From Campylorhamphus procurvoides (taxonomy: Eukaryota; Chordata; Aves; Passeriformes; Dendrocolaptidae), in contig WBMV01004349.1 in assembly GCA_013396655.1 (NCBI GenBank), positions 773,943 through 837,942 on the forward strand: DNA of 64,000 bases, read 5' to 3'. The notes under the pieces were generated by a model. That model did not search any database. It had not been told where the DNA came from and worked only from the letters and a program-made list of their open reading frames with translations. Shown here one piece after another: positions 61,528 to 64,000 of the stretch; the stretch's first letter is position 1; each line of letters starts with the position of its first letter. Made by a program: the position numbers and the translations under genes.

Positions 61528-62285
61528 CTGTGGAGGCACAAAGGGCATGGTTAAAAGACACAGCTCTGAGGGTGACACTCATCCCAACCCTTGTCCTGAG
61601 ATCCTGTTTGTGGGAGATATCCATGTGGCACAGGCTCGTGATGGCACTTCCCCAGCCTTCACAGTGCTGAAGAAGGACAACAGCTCCTGAAGGTCACAGA
61701 AAGGGGTTTGTTTAAATCGATTTTATTTCAGTTGGGTATTTTCCATATGTTTTTAAAGGAACAAACCTCTCTGGCTGCTCTGCTGCCTCTTTCACCTGGT
61801 TAAACAACTAAATGGCTGCTACATGAATGGATCCTTTCTCTCGTTTCAATGAGCTAAAAGGAGATGCTTTTTGTTCTAGATGTGCAGAGAGATTAAAAGA
61901 CATCGCTGCTTCTCAAGTTCAAGTCATTCTCTGCTATAACATTGCAGTATCATGTGCTGCTTTAAGAATAGATCACTCCAGTAAAATGAATTCTGGCATT
62001 TATGTTTACTGGATTTTCAGAAAATGCTTCTACTGGGTTGGAAGGCTGTTGCCTCCATTTTTTTAAATTTATTTTTTTTTCTAGTGTGGAAACCAGCACT
62101 GAGTAGAGTGCAGAGCTCTTCCTTCTTACTCAGCCTTGTACATGTGGGAGGTGAAATAATGGGAGAAATGATATTTCCCTTTCAGTCAATGAATATTGGA
62201 GGGGGCAGGAGGCACTGTGGTTTCTGATTGACAAAATGGGGTGCTGTGGGTGGGATACATCTCCTTACATTTCACTTTCCCCCAC

Positions 62286-62760
62286 ATAGACACAGAATCA
62301 CAGAATCGCCCAGGTTGGAACAGACCTTTAATATGGCCAAATCCCACCATTCCCTCAGTGCTGCCACGCCCAGCACTTATCCATGTCCCCAAGTGCCACA
62401 TCCACACATCTTTTAAATCCTTCCAGAATGGTGACTACATCCCTGACCTGGGCAGCCCCTTCCAATACCTGACCACCCTTTCAGTGAAGAAATTTTCCCT
62501 AATATCCAACATAACCTCCCCTGTCCCAGCCTGAGGCTGTTCCTCTTCCTCCTGTCAGGGGGTTGCAGAGCCAGAAGGTCCCCCTGAGCCTCCTTTTCTT
62601 CGGGCTGAGCCCCCCCAGCTCCCTCAGCCCCTCCTGCTGCTCCAGCCCCTTCCCTGTGCTCCCCCAGCCCCACAAGGGGCTCTGGGGCTCTGCCTGGCTG
62701 TGGGTCCCTGTGAGCCGAGGGCTGGAGGAGCTGCCCATTTGAACTCTCCAATATCTCACT
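62286..62760 (-). mobile_element. CR1 LINE fragment, 3' end, - strand (longest copy)
   Basis: On the + strand it starts with cagaatcacagaatcgccca and runs through gtccccaagtgccacatcca, ccctaatatccaacataacc and a CT-rich block ending near 62760. The orientation is antisense. At about 475 bp it is the longest CR1 copy in the window and includes the GC-rich part just upstream of the 3' end. Confidence 0.95.
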
Positions 62761-63551
62761 CCAGCAAAGGATCTGGGTGAGCACAGGTGGCTTTAAATCT
62801 GTTTAAATCCACCTGACCCATTTGGGCCGAGGGGAGCAGGGCAGTTGGCTGCAGTTTCATTCTTTTAACACCTCTGGATAAAAATGACTCTGAATTCAGA
62901 CATTTCAGATGAAAAACACATCTTGGTGAGTGTTTGGATATGTCCAGAATATCTTCCTCGTTTTGTGGGGAAACACATCATTGTTTAGTACTTGTAACCA
63001 GATTTTCACTTGAATGCAGCTCCTGACTGAGTACATATGGGGACAAAATACAGTATTAATCTTTTTTCTGAGAATAACACACGGAAAAAGATAACAATGT
63101 TGGGTGAGATCTATAAACTCACTCTCTTGCCTGTAAAAGATGGAATGTTTCTTTCACTTTAGCAGTAATAGCTTGTTTAGTACAAGGACTGACTTTTGCT
63201 GCCAATCAATGTTTCATTGCCATCCCAATGAATCCAAATCCAATTAAGTTGAACTTCTCAGGACAAGAACCAAAAGCACAAGGCAAAGCAAAACTCAAGG
63301 TAAGTGAATTGATGATTTAAACTCATTAGTGCAGCCAGATCAAGTAATCGCTCTGTGTGAACACGAAGATGTTCTGCCTACACAGTCAATGCAAATCATG
63401 TCTGAAGGGTGGGTGTATGTGAAGAGTTTTCCTGAATCCCAACCAAAAGTTCCTTTCAAGCCTTAAAAGGAGAAAAAAATTACCATTGAGAAACTATTCT
63501 GTCATGTTAAGGGAATACGTCTCAGCCTGATGTGGTGTAAGCTGTCACTGC

Positions 63552-64000
63552 TGATGCCAAAATAGCAGGAAAAACTGCTCAAAGACAGAATTTTATCTTT
63601 AAGCAGCAAAGGTATTTATTGTATACGAAGTTGGAGAGCTCCCGATTTGCATTGGACAAAATAGCCTTGAAGTTCCAGTGTAAAGGTAGGGTTTTTATAC
63701 AGTTTTCAAGGGGGGGACACAACATTTCTACATACATATTCACTAGGTCTAGTCATCTAATTATAATATTCATGCTAGGTGGGGTTTGGGCGGATCTTGA
63801 GGTGGAGACATCTGTTGGGGAGAATTTCGGCGGTCGTTCCTGTTTCTTCATCCTTAGAGGGGTCGTTTTCTCTCCTCTTCCTTGGTTGAACTTTTTACCT
63901 TTCTTTGTTTTGCTGGCTGCATGTAGGGCCTGCAAAGAGACCTCCTGACCCATGACCTCCCTATCTCTCTGGATGCCTACTCCTTATTTCTGTTTCTGCT
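63552..64000 (-). mobile_element. Endogenous retrovirus LTR, - strand, cut by the window edge
   Basis: Read on the - strand the segment carries a TATA box (TATAAAAA, 63692-63699). About 75 bases further comes AATAAA (63615-63620), and then a short U5-like tail (ttgagcagtttttcctgc) that ends in CA near 63552. The TATA to poly(A) spacing fits a retroviral LTR promoter with a short R region. No retroviral coding sequence is visible. The other end lies beyond base 64000, so I cannot say whether it is a solo LTR or part of a provirus. Confidence 0.6.

Larger units (their letters stand above)
52716..64000. other. 3' flank of ZNF618
   Basis: This region holds no recognised gene. It contains CR1 copies on both strands, one tRNA-headed SINE, an LTR at the right edge, and several - strand open segments with good splice signals (58138-58249, 59371-59555, 59829-59903, 61350-61527). 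Mammalian order predicts AMBP on the - strand here, but I see no Kunitz Y-G-G-C or lipocalin G-x-W motif. The stretch 53.1-55.3 kb shows nothing beyond unique GC-balanced sequence. Confidence 0.6.

Noticed and set aside
61182..61670. 162-codon open frame on the + strand
   Set aside because: It overlaps an open - strand frame, has no splice or promoter context and no family resemblance. Open frames of this size occur by chance in this GC-richer stretch.
53000..64000. AMBP, expected from mammalian gene order
   Set aside because: I looked on the - strand for Kunitz (Y-G-G-C) and lipocalin (G-x-W) motifs and found none. It may lie beyond the window.

Overview
The window is eukaryotic genomic DNA from a bird, most likely a songbird (passerine). 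The bird call rests on at least ten CR1 LINE 3' ends with the usual chicken-repeat wording and 3' tail. The passerine call rests on two short elements with a tRNA-like head (A and B boxes) fused to a CR1-type tail, matching the layout of the passerine TguSINE1 family as I remember it. Coding density is low and the genes are split by GT-AG introns.

The one securely recognised gene is ZNF618, on the + strand. The window holds its 3' part: ten coding exons from 7121 to 45252 (one of them a likely 45-nt cassette exon) and a 3' UTR of about 7 kb ending near 52.2-52.7 kb. The exons encode three C2H2 zinc fingers (exons at 7121, 10437 and 36800), linkers (8595, 9389, 18262, 21873, 29922, 42191) and one large terminal exon (43739-45252) that carries a domesticated hAT-transposase-like domain. 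Every internal exon is a multiple of three and starts and ends in phase 1, so the reading frame is consistent from first to last exon. The N-terminal exons, including a first finger expected from the mammalian protein, must lie upstream of base 1.

Layout: 1-7120 is intron; 7121-10526 is a cluster of four exons; 10527-42190 is a run of large introns with a 19-bp minisatellite beside the exon at 18262, CR1 copies, simple repeats and isolated small exons; 42191-45252 holds the last two coding exons; 45253 to about 52715 is the 3' UTR; 52716-64000 is flanking DNA with CR1 and SINE copies, several exon-like open segments on the - strand that I cannot assign to a gene, and an endogenous-retrovirus LTR entering from the right edge on the - strand. 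In mammals AMBP follows ZNF618 on the opposite strand; I looked for its lipocalin and Kunitz motifs and did not find them.

Functionally the window is about one nuclear protein: zinc fingers joined to a catalytically eroded hAT domain, reported in mammals as a UHRF2 partner that binds 5-hydroxymethylcytosine. I see no convincing new multi-gene system. The most interesting points are splicing-level (symmetric exons, a cassette exon, a tandem acceptor, and a competing acceptor next to a minisatellite) and the unidentified - strand segments in the 3' flank.
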